From Hondaea fermentalgiana (Eukaryota > Sar > Bigyra > Thraustochytrida > Thraustochytriidae): a stretch of 64,000 nucleotides of DNA. The position numbers were made by a program, and so were the translations under genes. The notes under the pieces were generated by a model. It saw nothing but the letters and a program-made list of their open reading frames with translations, did not search any database and was not told where the DNA came from. The stretch spans positions 4,685 through 68,684 of the forward strand of contig NPFB01000046.1 in the NCBI GenBank assembly GCA_014084085.1. Reading direction: 5' to 3'. Positions 7,575 to 17,279 of this stretch are shown here, one piece after another (positions within the stretch are counted from its first letter, which is position 1; each line of letters starts with the position of its first letter).

Positions 7575-10196
7575 CTACTTCTTCGTTTTGACGAACTTTT
7601 GAAACATTTGCTTCTTCTTTCGTTGCTCGGCTTGCTGCTCGCGGAGCTTTCCAGACTGAACACGCTGAAATGCATTGCCCGTTTTCCCCTTGAGATTCTT
7701 TTTGCGGGGGTCCACAGGGTCAGCGGTCTTGACTTTCTTTTGCCGACCTCGGTCCAGTGCGGCATCTACGTGATCGTATGCGCTTGACTTTCGTTTCTCA
7801 CGCATCAATTTTCGTACTTCCTGGTTGCGGTCCCGAACCTTCGCGGCCCATGCATCCTTGTTACCCTTCTTTTGCTCTCGCTTGGAGCGATGCGCCGACG
7901 CTTCAAGAACAACAACCTCGTCTCCAGCGCTGGGTCGATGACGCGGTCGTTTTGGCCATGCCACTTGCGAGCCAAGAGCGTCAACACTCGGGTTCGCGCT
8001 TGCAGCACCTATATCATCTTCCTCTGGAGCGGACGCTACGGCGGCAGCCTCTACAGTTTGATCATCAGCAAGATCGAGTTCCTGATCTTCGTCAGGCACA
8101 AAGGATGCTTCATGTTGTTTTGAGCGCTCCAATGTTGGCTTGGCATCGCTGACCATCTCTTCAGCAGGCTGCGACACCTCTTCATCTCGAGAGCGCGACG
8201 TTTCCTTGGCTTGGATTAGGCGGCGGCGCTTACTCTCTTGCATATTGGGGACTAGATGATATGCAAGAAAGACTTCCCGGGCCACGCGGCTCGTCCGTGC
8301 AGGGTTCTTGAGAAAACACTTTCCAAAGTACCCCGGCAAAGGCCGATTCACAGCCTTGCTTAAGGCAATAGTATCTTCAGCAGAAGCAGATGTCTCGGGC
8401 CCCGCCCGGCCCGGATGTTCCTCGCTGAGAAAGTCGCCAAAGAGATCCGATCGCACAAAATTGCCTTCAGCTTCGACGCCGGGTGCTTTATCGGCGGAAG
8501 CAGCAAAAGCTGCAGCAAAAGAAGCAAGACCTCCGGCGGATGAAGGGGCATCTAATGGCGCGGCAGCTTCGCTTTTCACCACGGGCTCTCCTATTTCCTC
8601 CGTTGGAAGGACAGCGCCTTTTGAACGAGTGTCCCCGTTCGCCTCGGGAGCGGATGGTTTCCGAGAATAAAACATCAAATATGCCTGTTGCTCCTTGACC
8701 GTGGAAAAGCTTACCTGGCGCACAACGTCGTCGTTCATTTGATACCAGAGTCCGTTCGAAGCGCGCACAAAGGCAATATAATGACCGCTCGTGACACTCG
8801 GTCCAACATGGACGACAATGCCGGAAAGCACAAAGTTTTCTCCAGCTGAATCCGTGGACTGTGCACCTACTAAATAAGGCCCCATGTTCAGCTCGCGATC
8901 AAAGACGAGGGACTTGCGTACTTTGCGCCCCCGCGCCCCAAAACCAAATCGCTTCAAATGAAGCACGAGCTGGTTTGGCGTCCGGCGAATACAAAGACGC
9001 TTTACGGCCTTCGAGGGCTTTTGACATACGGGGCAGTTCCACTGATTCTCTTGATCAAGGCGCTCGTTGGCGGTGAAACGACGAAGCGCATCCTCAATGG
9101 TTTTAATGCGCGGATGCGCAACGTCAAGGGAAAGGTCCAAAAAGCTCTCAAAGGTGCGTGTGTCGGCCCCGCAAGCTTGGCGCCCGCACGTTAGCCGAGA
9201 CTCGAGAACGCCAGCAAAGAGACGCATAAACGCTGTGGTGCGCAGACGCGGGTCTACACTAAGTTCTGGGAGTCCTGCGGCAAGGGCGCAACTTTCTTGC
9301 ATGTTCGATAGCAAAACACGAAGAAATTCGTGAGCATCCTGCTGGCGGCCGACGCGCATGTGCTTGCTCAATTTACGCAAATTGCTCACGAAAAAGTCGG
9401 GTGAGGCTGCAGCTTGGCGCTTCTTGACGTGTCCAGAGGACGCAGCCTGCTGCGCGATGGTATGAATGGCACGCAAGTGCTGCGTCAGGACAGCCAGCGC
9501 GCAGTACCGATCGGAGCGTCCGAGCTCTGCAGCTCGAGCGCGAGCATTTTGCGAGATACGAAAGAGATCCAGATTCCGCGATTCTGTCTCGAGGGCAAGC
9601 TGCGCAAGCCCAGGCAGGTACGTCAGGCACTGGAGGACGGAATTGAGAAAGCATGTGTTTCCTAAATTGTGGAAGCCCGGTCCCACCGCACTGACGCTTT
9701 TCCACGCAAGGCGGTCGGACCAGCCCTCCTCCGCCGCAGGGTAGAGCGCGGACCCGCTTGCCAGAGCAGCATCCTCCCACTTTGCGAACTCATTGTTGGC
9801 GCGCGCTTCCACTTGGTCTGCGATATTGTTCTCGTCCTCGTCGCCATTTTTCTGGTTCCTCGCTTCGGCGCTGTCTGCGCCGCCAGTCCGAGCTTCTTCC
9901 GGCCCGTTGCTTTGCGTGCGCACGTAGTGCACCTCGTACCCGGCTTTCCGCAGCGCTGCGAACCCTGGCGGCTCGTCGCGAGCGCGCTCGCCGCCAGAGA
10001 CCCCGGGGTCTTCGGCGCCGCCACCCGTGTCTGGCCCATGCTCGAGTCCTGGCGCTGCTCCTTCGCTGCTGGCGTCTTCCTCAGCGTCTCCGCCCGATCC
10101 GAGGTTGCGTCTGGCGCCGAGGGCGCGCCCGGGCACGAAGGTGATCCTCCGCGGCAGCGCAGGCGCGCCGGCGCCCGCGATCTGCGCGGCCAGCAT
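7575..10196 (-). CDS. Ubiquitin carboxyl-terminal hydrolase, USP36/42-like
   Basis: 873-residue USP-family (C19) cysteine protease that removes ubiquitin from proteins. The catalytic domain spans about residues 170-510. The Cys box NLGNTCFLNSVLQCL holds catalytic Cys182, the QQDAHEFL box follows, and a CxxC pair in the finger region (WNCPVCQ) is a likely zinc site. The His box GPSVTSGHYIAF holds His472, followed by YQMNDDVV and YLMFYSR. After the domain, a long acidic, low-complexity region leads to a lysine-rich C-terminus (KKVKTADPVDPRKKNLKGK and KKKQMF). Lys-rich tails of this type are found in the nucleolar enzymes USP36 and yeast Ubp10, so a nucleolar role is a reasonable inference. The frame is open to 10244 but starts there with GTG; the ATG at 10196 is the first. 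Confidence 0.9.
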   Translation of the reverse strand: MLAAQIAGAGAPALPRRITFVPGRALGARRNLGSGGDAEEDASSEGAAPGLEHGPDTGGGAEDPGVSGGERARDEPPGFAALRKAGYEVHYVRTQSNGPEEARTGGADSAEARNQKNGDEDENNIADQVEARANNEFAKWEDAALASGSALYPAAEEGWSDRLAWKSVSAVGPGFHNLGNTCFLNSVLQCLTYLPGLAQLALETESRNLDLFRISQNARARAAELGRSDRYCALAVLTQHLRAIHTIAQQAASSGHVKKRQAAASPDFFVSNLRKLSKHMRVGRQQDAHEFLRVLLSNMQESCALAAGLPELSVDPRLRTTAFMRLFAGVLESRLTCGRQACGADTRTFESFLDLSLDVAHPRIKTIEDALRRFTANERLDQENQWNCPVCQKPSKAVKRLCIRRTPNQLVLHLKRFGFGARGRKVRKSLVFDRELNMGPYLVGAQSTDSAGENFVLSGIVVHVGPSVTSGHYIAFVRASNGLWYQMNDDVVRQVSFSTVKEQQAYLMFYSRKPSAPEANGDTRSKGAVLPTEEIGEPVVKSEAAAPLDAPSSAGGLASFAAAFAASADKAPGVEAEGNFVRSDLFGDFLSEEHPGRAGPETSASAEDTIALSKAVNRPLPGYFGKCFLKNPARTSRVAREVFLAYHLVPNMQESKRRRLIQAKETSRSRDEEVSQPAEEMVSDAKPTLERSKQHEASFVPDEDQELDLADDQTVEAAAVASAPEEDDIGAASANPSVDALGSQVAWPKRPRHRPSAGDEVVVLEASAHRSKREQKKGNKDAWAAKVRDRNQEVRKLMREKRKSSAYDHVDAALDRGRQKKVKTADPVDPRKKNLKGKTGNAFQRVQSGKLREQQAEQRKKKQMFQKFVKTKK

Positions 10197-10673
10197 GATC
10201 GCGATGCCCGACTGGTCTCGCTTTGCTCGTCGTCGATGGGTCACCAGTGGTGTGCTGTGCTCTGTGTCCCCAAAAGGGGTTGCTCACGTTTTCGGCCTCC
10301 CATCCCAAGGGCGCAATGGCATGGCGCTACTGCAACGCCGAGGCCAGTCTTGGAAGGTCGTTTGGGGCTGCGGCGATTTGCCTGCTTTCTCTTTATCAAG
10401 TGTGACTGTGAGTTGCATATAGGCTGGGGCGACTTGCTTGATATTTTCTTTTGCAATAAGGTCCACGATGCGCAGTGTTCTTCGCCCCCACCCGCCTACA
10501 TCACATCAAAAGAGATTGCGCGTAGGTTACGATCGGCTCGACGTCAATAATCAGAAGAATGGTGCATGATTGATTAGAATGACAAACTGATATTCTTTTC
10601 AGAATCCGCGTATACGCCTCGCTTGCATTTCGTCTTTCAGACATCCCGCAAGCTAAGTCCCGCCCTGATTAGC
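10197..10673. other. Intergenic spacer
   Basis: Upstream of the deubiquitinase gene and downstream of the 793-residue gene. I see no supported gene or RNA. Confidence 0.55.
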
Positions 10674-13055
10674 CTAGCCCTCGTCCTGATTAGGGCCAAA
10701 TTCTGTCTCGAGCAACGCACGATACAGAGTGGACCGCCAGGCGCCAACATCAGACTTGAACATCGCAAACGCGTCTTGCGTTCTTTGACGGCCTCGCTCA
10801 AAGCTTAGGTTGGTGCACGTGAACTGCTTGGAGCGAGTCTCGAGGTCGCTGCGGGCCTCTGCAAGCAAGGCGTCCGAAATATCGAGCCCTGCCTCGATAC
10901 GGACGGAAAGCGTCCAAAGCGCGTTGCTTGAAGCGGGAGACATGACAGAGTAGCGCTCGATCTCGGCTGCGCTTACACTCGCATCAATCGCGTCACTGGT
11001 GGAGGCAGCGCCATCGGCCAACAATGGCGCCTGCTTCGGTCCTACACAGGGACGCAAAACGGGCTCGCCGTTGGCGAATGCCAACGAAGGACATTGCTTT
11101 TCAATTTCCTCCGCCAAGATGCCATCGTGCGCGACCCTTGCGAGAATTCGCGCTGCTCGCATGGCTTGTTTCTTTTTTATCCAGACGAGAACGCCGACTT
11201 TGAGACGGTCGTCCTTGACCCTTTTGGACATGAAGATTTCGAAATCAGATGACTGAAGCGGGCGCATCGAACGGACCTCAAGACCTTTCTCGTATCGGAG
11301 CATGCTGAAACGAGCCCATGAAAGAAAGTGAAAGAGAGAAGCTTTGATGCCCTCAGCATCCTCTGGAAGTAGCCTTCCCTTTCGATCGAGCGGGAGACCT
11401 GTGCATCGAAAGCTGAGACATATTGCTTTCTTGCGCTCGTGATTGAGCGGTCGAACGCGCCGTGGATCTGGTAGGTCTTCTTGCGCAACTTGACTTGGCG
11501 GTGTGGCGATCTTTGGGATTCGCACGGTCATCTGTGGTGGTGGCTTGATGAAGAAATAGGCATATTCGTTGTCCTCAGGATAGATGGACCTATGCTTTGG
11601 GGTGGCCTGTCGGATGCCCGAGGCAGCCGACATCGTTGTGGTGAGGGTGGTGGTGAGACTGCGTTTAGACATTTGTGAATTCTCGGCCATTTCGCGCGCG
11701 AGATCATCCTGCCTGCTCTGATCCGTCTCGTCATCCTCATCATCCTCGCTAAAAACTTCAAAGTCGTCGCTGTCTTCGGGGTGTTTGAGCAGTCGGGACA
11801 CGGAAAGACCTTCTTCATTGCCGTTCTCTTGATCTTGGCTATTCGACTGACTGGCATCAAGTTCAAGAAACGTTTTGGCGCGACTGCGTCTCTTTCCGTG
11901 CATGGGATCGAGGGGTGGCGGAAGCGGGGGAATCGACTCTACCCACACCTGTGGGACGCCATAGAGTCCTTTGCGATAGCGCTTGGCACGAGCGCGCTCG
12001 GCAGCAAGCATCTCCTCAAGTTTTGCAGCTTCTTCAGCCTCTGCAGCCTCTGCGTCGCGAGCTGCTTGGGTGATGATAAGAGCAAGGACACGTTCCGCAC
12101 GCTTGGCTAAGAGGTCTCGCTTCTGGGCACGCTTTAACTCTTCCTCTGCGTGTTTGCTCTCCCATACAGCTTCCGTGGTGTGCACGAGGCCGTGATCCGC
12201 TTCTGTCAGACGCATGACTTCTTGTAGTTGCAGCGCTGCGGGGCGGTTGTCGCAACGTGGCACCTGTGTGCTCGCATGTACATGAGCGGCAGACACGGCA
12301 GAGGCGCTGGCTTGCAGCGCGGTGGCTCTCTTGGTCCTATTACCCTTGAGATCCTGCGTACTATCCTCGAGAATGGAGCCAAGGTCGAATGATGGCGATG
12401 GCGACGGAAAGGCATCCTCTTGGTAGACTTGGTTTTGCTGTGGCGATTGTTGAACGCTAGACTCGTACAGACTGGCCTCGCGTTGCAATGTCTCGACATG
12501 ACGAATATCTCCCGAGGTGAGTTGCGAGCGAGCGCGGTCGAGAGAGGACGTTTGTAGCTCGGCGACTGTATGGACGGCGCTTCGATCTCTGGGTCGTCTG
12601 GTACGCATTCCAAGTCGGGAGGCATGGAGCCTGTCGCTCACCGTGCGTGCCAAGAAGCTTGCCTCCTTCACACGATGAGCCTTTGCCTGTTCGTGTGCCA
12701 CGTCTATGCTGTACTGTTTCTTCTGCGTGCGCCAAAAGGACGCCTGCCTCTTGACTTTTTCGTCGACGTCATCAGCATCATCCCAACCTCCCAGTAGTTC
12801 CCGCGAGCAAATGTTTCGTGACCCTGTTGACTGCGGCGTGCCGCTTCGCATTCGTGCAATGTCTCGCCATGAGATTGCGTCAGAGCTTTTGCAATTTTCT
12901 TCACGGCCCTGCGCAAAGTGGTTGTCATCCTTTGCTGCCGGACCGAGGTCGATGGAGCCTTGCGTTACGAGGTCCTCGAGCCTGAATCCGAGTTCGCGGC
13001 TTGCCCCGGCGTCGCTGTCGCGTCCGGACGCGGGTGAGGGCCACGTGGGCAGCAT
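10674..13055 (-). CDS. Hypothetical coiled-coil protein
   Basis: 793-residue protein, not recognised. The N-terminal half is charged and disordered. Residues ~330-400 form a strong Ala/Glu/Arg-rich helix predicted to coil (QAARDAEAAEAEEAAKLEEM). A Ser/Asp/Glu-rich acidic stretch follows (SDDFEVFSEDDEDDETDQ). The C-terminal third is more globular, with aromatic and hydrophobic residues (EYAYFFIKPPPQMTVRIPK; FHFLSWARFSMLRYEK; VGVLVWIKKKQAMRAARIL) and may be the functional domain. The start is the first ATG, at 13055; the frame continues upstream only from a GTG. No neighbour suggests a role. Confidence 0.65.
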   Translation of the reverse strand: MLPTWPSPASGRDSDAGASRELGFRLEDLVTQGSIDLGPAAKDDNHFAQGREENCKSSDAISWRDIARMRSGTPQSTGSRNICSRELLGGWDDADDVDEKVKRQASFWRTQKKQYSIDVAHEQAKAHRVKEASFLARTVSDRLHASRLGMRTRRPRDRSAVHTVAELQTSSLDRARSQLTSGDIRHVETLQREASLYESSVQQSPQQNQVYQEDAFPSPSPSFDLGSILEDSTQDLKGNRTKRATALQASASAVSAAHVHASTQVPRCDNRPAALQLQEVMRLTEADHGLVHTTEAVWESKHAEEELKRAQKRDLLAKRAERVLALIITQAARDAEAAEAEEAAKLEEMLAAERARAKRYRKGLYGVPQVWVESIPPLPPPLDPMHGKRRSRAKTFLELDASQSNSQDQENGNEEGLSVSRLLKHPEDSDDFEVFSEDDEDDETDQSRQDDLAREMAENSQMSKRSLTTTLTTTMSAASGIRQATPKHRSIYPEDNEYAYFFIKPPPQMTVRIPKIATPPSQVAQEDLPDPRRVRPLNHERKKAICLSFRCTGLPLDRKGRLLPEDAEGIKASLFHFLSWARFSMLRYEKGLEVRSMRPLQSSDFEIFMSKRVKDDRLKVGVLVWIKKKQAMRAARILARVAHDGILAEEIEKQCPSLAFANGEPVLRPCVGPKQAPLLADGAASTSDAIDASVSAAEIERYSVMSPASSNALWTLSVRIEAGLDISDALLAEARSDLETRSKQFTCTNLSFERGRQRTQDAFAMFKSDVGAWRSTLYRALLETEFGPNQDEG

Positions 13056-13593
13056 GGCCGTCTGCGAAGTGAGCACCCTTAATCCTCGCCTGTCCGCACG
13101 CGCGCGACTTCGACAGCACCCCTTTTCCCTTTTTCCCCGTGCGCGTGGCGCGCGCTGAGAAAGACACGAGGGAAGGAGGCGATGAGGAGGAGATTCTTGC
13201 ACGCGAACTTGAAGTTCGCGTGGTCGGGACCTCGGATTCGAAGCGCTCTCAGCTTTTTTTAACCATTTTTCAACTTTTTATATTTTTAGCCGTTGAATCG
13301 GGCTCACTCACAGTCAGTCAGGTTGGCACTTGCAGTGGCATGGCAAGAGATCCCGGGGGGAGAGGGGAGGGGGGAGGGGGACACTGTGTCTGCGGCCATG
13401 TTATGGCACTGATATAGAAGCGCTGTGCGGCATGGCACGGCACTGCATTCCCAAAAAATGGATGATCATAGTCGTCATCATCATAATCATACTCACATCG
13501 TGAGTGAGTGAGTGAGTGAGTGTAAGAAGTAAGAATTGGCTCTGCCTGCCACTGACTGTATACGCAGAAAATTACACCAGAAAAAGAGGCTCA
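13056..13593. other. Intergenic spacer with G-run and (GTGA)n
   Basis: Contains a purine G-run tract around 13356-13380 (several runs of four or more G, possible G-quadruplex) and a (GTGA)n microsatellite at 13500-13522. No gene seen. Confidence 0.6.
13500..13522. repeat. (GTGA)n microsatellite
   Basis: About six perfect tetranucleotide units, some 70 bp beyond the stop of the J-domain gene (which is on the minus strand). Confidence 0.9.
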
Positions 13594-15825
13594 TTATTGG
13601 GTGTCGAGAACCTTCTTGATGAAGTCGCTCTTTTCAATGCAGTCAGTGTAAGAGACCTTGCGTTCGTCGAGCACAGCCTTGAGCTGACTGGGCTTCATGG
13701 CTTCGACCTCCTCGCGCGAAAACGTTTTGACGGGAGTCGGAGCAGGCGCAGGCGCAGGCTGCGCCTGATTTGTCTGCGATTGCTGATCTTGTTGTTGTTG
13801 CTGCTGCTGCTGCTGCTCCTGGGAAGCAGTTTTTGCCTCCTGTTCTTGATGATACTTTTGCGCAGTTTTGGCAGCATCCATCTGCTCCTTCATTTGGGCC
13901 TGAAAGGCACCGAGACCCTCCTCGGCGCTAATTCCCGAGGCCTGGAAGATTCGGCCCATAATCTCAAGACCACGAGCGCGCAGAATCCGGACTTCAAGCT
14001 TGACAGAGGCGTCCTTGAAGATTTTGCGGCATGCCTTGCGCAAAGTGCTCTCAATGTCCAGCACGCTCATGTTCCACAGCGTCTCGATCATACCCATGAA
14101 CGACTCAGCCATACCTTCTTCATCATCGGTCTGAACCTCCTCCTCAGCATCTGCACCTTCAGTAGGCTTCTTCTTCGCAGACTCCTCAGCTCCATTTGCC
14201 GCGGTGTCGGCGGCCGGAGCAGAAGGTGCACCAGCCGTGGCGCCAGTGGCACCGGTGGCCTCCGCGGCAGCGCCAGCGGCACTACTTGTCTTGTCCGATT
14301 TCGACTCTGCGTTGCCAGAGGCGTCAGGGCTTGTTGGGGAGGCATCCGGGTCACGCGGTGTTTTGTTCTTAAGCTTCTCCTGTTCCTTCTTCTCAATCTT
14401 TTTGGCAACGCGGTACGTGCGATAGGCAGAGCGTGCAACACGATACTTGGTGGCCATCACGTGGCCACGACGTTTCATTTCGGTAAAACCGAGTCCAGCG
14501 CCAATGCTGTGCTTGAATCCTAGCATCTTCTCGGACTGTTCGACGTATACATATCCAATGACGGAAAGCAAGGTGCCGCCAAAAGGGCTCGCAGAGAGCT
14601 CTTTGGCTTCCTCAGTCATCTTGGCTCTAAATTTGGGTGCGTTAGGGTCCGTGAGGGCCTCGTCGACAAAGTCTTGCAGAACTTTGGCGAGGTTGACTGC
14701 AGTCTGGACGATGCGCTTGCGCTGACGGAATTCCATGGCGGGATTATTGCTAAAGAGGGCCTGCATTGCCGCGTCCTCATCCTCGCCTTCCACGTCTTGA
14801 CCCATAGACATCATCGTCGCGAGTTGCAGCTCGCCGACATAGTAGTCGAACTTCTCGCTACCAAAGATCATCATGAAAAAGGCAGAAGAGTCCATGACAG
14901 GGACATCATCCACGCCGTCCTTACCGTACTTGTCATACTTTTCGCGAAGCCCTGGGTCAGAAAGTACCTGGTAGGCGGCGCCGACCTCTTGAAAGCGTTC
15001 GTGGGCCTTGGGGTCGTTTGGGTTCTTGTCTGGGTGCAGCTTGCGAGCTTTCACATAGTATGCCTTTTTTATCATGCTGGGCGTGGCATTCGGTTCAATG
15101 CCGAGCAAATCGTAGTAGGTGCGGTCCTTGACCTCCTTCGCGGGCAACTTGGGTTCCTCGGCACTTTCTCCATCCTTGGCTTCAGCCCCGGATCCAGCTG
15201 CGCCCCCTTCCTTGGCTTTGCCGTCTTCACCCGTGTCTCCCTCCCTCTTTTTGCGTAGGAACTCCTCTTCTGATTCGTTCAGAACGCGCGACGACTCTTC
15301 CTCGAGGTCGTACGTGAACCATTCACGCTTCACAGGATCCCATTCCTTTCCTTCTTTGGCTTCCATAATGGCCTGCGGCGTGTTAAAGACACCGCGGCCG
15401 ACCTGATAGGCTCCGGTGAGAACGCCTCCCACGGGGAGGGAAACGCCGGCCACGACGCCCATCGCGAGCCCCTTGGCGAAACCTGAGGCGCCAGACTCGC
15501 GTGCACCAAGAACCGGCATCGAGACCGCGGCCGCGACTCCTGCGAGGACTCCCTTGCCGACATTCTTGAGTCCGCTCGAGAGTCCGGCCGTCACGTCCTT
15601 CGGTCGTCGCGTCGAGAAGATTTCCATGTCGTCCTCCTCATCGCCTTGTGCAATGAGCGCCTCGTCGGTCTTGAGCGCCAGCTGCTGCTCGCCATGAGCC
15701 GCCTGCTGCTGCGGCTGCTTGGCGGAAGCCCCTGTGCCAGTGCCTCCCGCGGGGGCGTTCGTCGAGGTCGTCGATGACGTGCTGATCCCCGTCGCCGGCG
15801 CCGTGGTTGGTGCCGCTGTCGCCAT
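13594..15825 (-). CDS. J-domain (DnaJ) co-chaperone with DnaJ-X and C-terminal SAP-like domain
   Basis: 743-residue class C J-protein that would stimulate an Hsp70 ATPase. An Ala/Thr/Gln-rich N-terminus is followed by a Gly/Ala-rich segment (~75-125), which resembles amphipathic or membrane-associating repeats (VLAGVAAAVSMPVLG). The J domain is at ~240-305: YYDLLGIEPNATP, the HPD triplet at residues 264-266, and YQVLSDPGLREKYDKYG. Immediately after comes the DnaJ-X region typical of yeast Caj1/Djp1 and plant relatives (FGSEKFDYYVGEL; AEPFGGTLL-like ASPFGGTLLSVIGYVY). Acidic and Ala-rich linkers and a ten-residue poly-Gln tract lead to the last 45 residues (EVEAMKPSQLKAVLDERKV ... EKSDFIKKVLDT), which look SAP-like, closest in style to the C-terminal domain of MANF/CDNF. 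The start is an ATG in good context. Confidence 0.88.
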   Translation of the reverse strand: MATAAPTTAPATGISTSSTTSTNAPAGGTGTGASAKQPQQQAAHGEQQLALKTDEALIAQGDEEDDMEIFSTRRPKDVTAGLSSGLKNVGKGVLAGVAAAVSMPVLGARESGASGFAKGLAMGVVAGVSLPVGGVLTGAYQVGRGVFNTPQAIMEAKEGKEWDPVKREWFTYDLEEESSRVLNESEEEFLRKKREGDTGEDGKAKEGGAAGSGAEAKDGESAEEPKLPAKEVKDRTYYDLLGIEPNATPSMIKKAYYVKARKLHPDKNPNDPKAHERFQEVGAAYQVLSDPGLREKYDKYGKDGVDDVPVMDSSAFFMMIFGSEKFDYYVGELQLATMMSMGQDVEGEDEDAAMQALFSNNPAMEFRQRKRIVQTAVNLAKVLQDFVDEALTDPNAPKFRAKMTEEAKELSASPFGGTLLSVIGYVYVEQSEKMLGFKHSIGAGLGFTEMKRRGHVMATKYRVARSAYRTYRVAKKIEKKEQEKLKNKTPRDPDASPTSPDASGNAESKSDKTSSAAGAAAEATGATGATAGAPSAPAADTAANGAEESAKKKPTEGADAEEEVQTDDEEGMAESFMGMIETLWNMSVLDIESTLRKACRKIFKDASVKLEVRILRARGLEIMGRIFQASGISAEEGLGAFQAQMKEQMDAAKTAQKYHQEQEAKTASQEQQQQQQQQQDQQSQTNQAQPAPAPAPTPVKTFSREEVEAMKPSQLKAVLDERKVSYTDCIEKSDFIKKVLDTQ

Positions 15826-16017
15826 GGTGGGCTCGCTCCTTTCCTTATTCCCTGGTCACCCCTTCGTGCGCGCAGCCTCGCAGGCAGGCCGTGCGCGACG
15901 ACGAGCGACGGGGCGATGGGCGCGAGCTTCGACGCGTCCGCCGGCGTCGCTCGCTCGCTCGCTCGCTCGCTGCGCAGGCGTGCGCGGCCGGACGTGGCCG
16001 CGGGGTTGGACCTCGCG

Positions 16018-16117
16018 NNNNNNNNNNNNNNNNNNNNNNNNNNNNNNNNNNNNNNNNNNNNNNNNNNNNNNNNNNNNNNNNNNNNNNNNNNNNNNNNNNN
16101 NNNNNNNNNNNNNNNNN
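16018..16117. other. Assembly gap (100 N)
   Basis: Exactly 100 N, a conventional placeholder for a gap of unknown size. The flanks are extremely GC-rich with short tandem repeats, a common cause of sequencing dropout. Confidence 0.99.
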
Positions 16118-17032
16118 GGGCTCGGCGAGCGGCGCGGCGCGGCGCGGCGGCGGCTCCGGCGGCGCGCTGTCGATCGACCAATCGGAGACTGCTTCGCTCT
16201 CCTGTCCTGCTCCTCCTCGCTGCGTCTCCAACGTGAAGGAGCGTCGACGAGGCGAGGCGGACGCGCGCTTTGCGACCTTGGCGGGGCTAAAGAGCCCGCC
16301 CGAGGTGCATAGTGCAATGTGCACCATGCAATGGAGCTGGAGAAGTTGCGCCGTGGCGTCGTGGAGAAAATTGCTTGACCAATGTGCGCGGAGGCCCGGG
16401 CGGCATCGTCGGCATGCCGCGGCAGCGTCGCGCGGGAGGTGCTCCGCGGCGACAGCGGCAGCGTGGGGGAGAAAGGATTGGAAGGAGGGAGTAAAGGGCG
16501 GGAATGATGACGGTTGGCTGCGCGGCAGCGGGGTGCGGGAGAAGGGTGGGCGAGAAGAAAGGGGAAAAAGAAGAGAAGAAAAGAGAATGGAAGACTTCCT
16601 TGAGCGTGCGATCGAGGCATTCATCTGGGCAGGGCAAGAGGCGAGGTTCGATGAGAATCAAGTTTAGAGTTCGCCAGCCGGATATTGTAGAAATGCATGG
16701 AGTTTGCGCGAGGAGTGTTAGGCATACGTGTCTTTTTTGGCTCGCCGTAGCACCTCTTTCCTGACACCTTCTGCTGCTGATTTCTTTATTTTTTTGGAAT
16801 TGTCATCATTTATAGTTTTTGGCAGCCCAAGCAAGAGCTCTGTGACTGACTGTAAAGGATGGTGGAGAGGAAGCCCATACATGTGTGTCGAAAACCACTT
16901 CGCTCTTTTTGTCTTTTTCCCTTTACTTTCCCCTGGGCTCATTTGGTCCATTGGACGATCGACCTCGCTATCCGGCGCTCATGATTTTGCTTCACCGTAC
17001 GCAGTAGACGTCCATGCTCAGCTAGTAAATCA

Positions 17033-17097
17033 GCTGGCTGGCTGGCTGGCTGGCCGGCTGGCTGGCTGGCCGCCCATGATGATGATGACGATGATGT
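17033..17097. repeat. (GGCT)n plus (ATG)n simple repeats
   Basis: About ten GGCT units with two substitutions (17033-17072), followed by ATG/ACG trinucleotides up to 17097, upstream of the TPR gene. Confidence 0.85.
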
Positions 17098-17279
17098 AGA
17101 TGACGATCAGGAAAGGCCAGGTAAAACCGAACCTTTTTTTTTTTCTTTTTTTTCTCGCACTCGTTCTCGCATCCAACTTTTGTCTCAGTCGGCTTGCTCG
17201 CTGCGGCACATAGACGGACGCGCCGTGTGATCGCGCGTTGACCTCGCGCTGCTCCTTCTCCTAAGCCGGCGACCTCGCC

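Larger units (their letters stand above)
15826..17279. other. Intergenic region interrupted by an assembly gap
   Basis: Divergent region between the J-domain gene and the TPR gene, including a 100-N gap at 16018-16117. Very GC-rich around the gap with a (CGCT)n run at about 15946-15971, and AT-richer after 16680. Open frames crossing the gap on both strands are low-complexity Arg/Ala/Ser products and not credible genes. A gene hidden in the gap cannot be excluded. Confidence 0.5.

Noticed and set aside
15916..16667. Open frames running through the 100-N gap
   Set aside because: Openness is an artefact of N codons being read as X; the translated flanks are low complexity on both strands.
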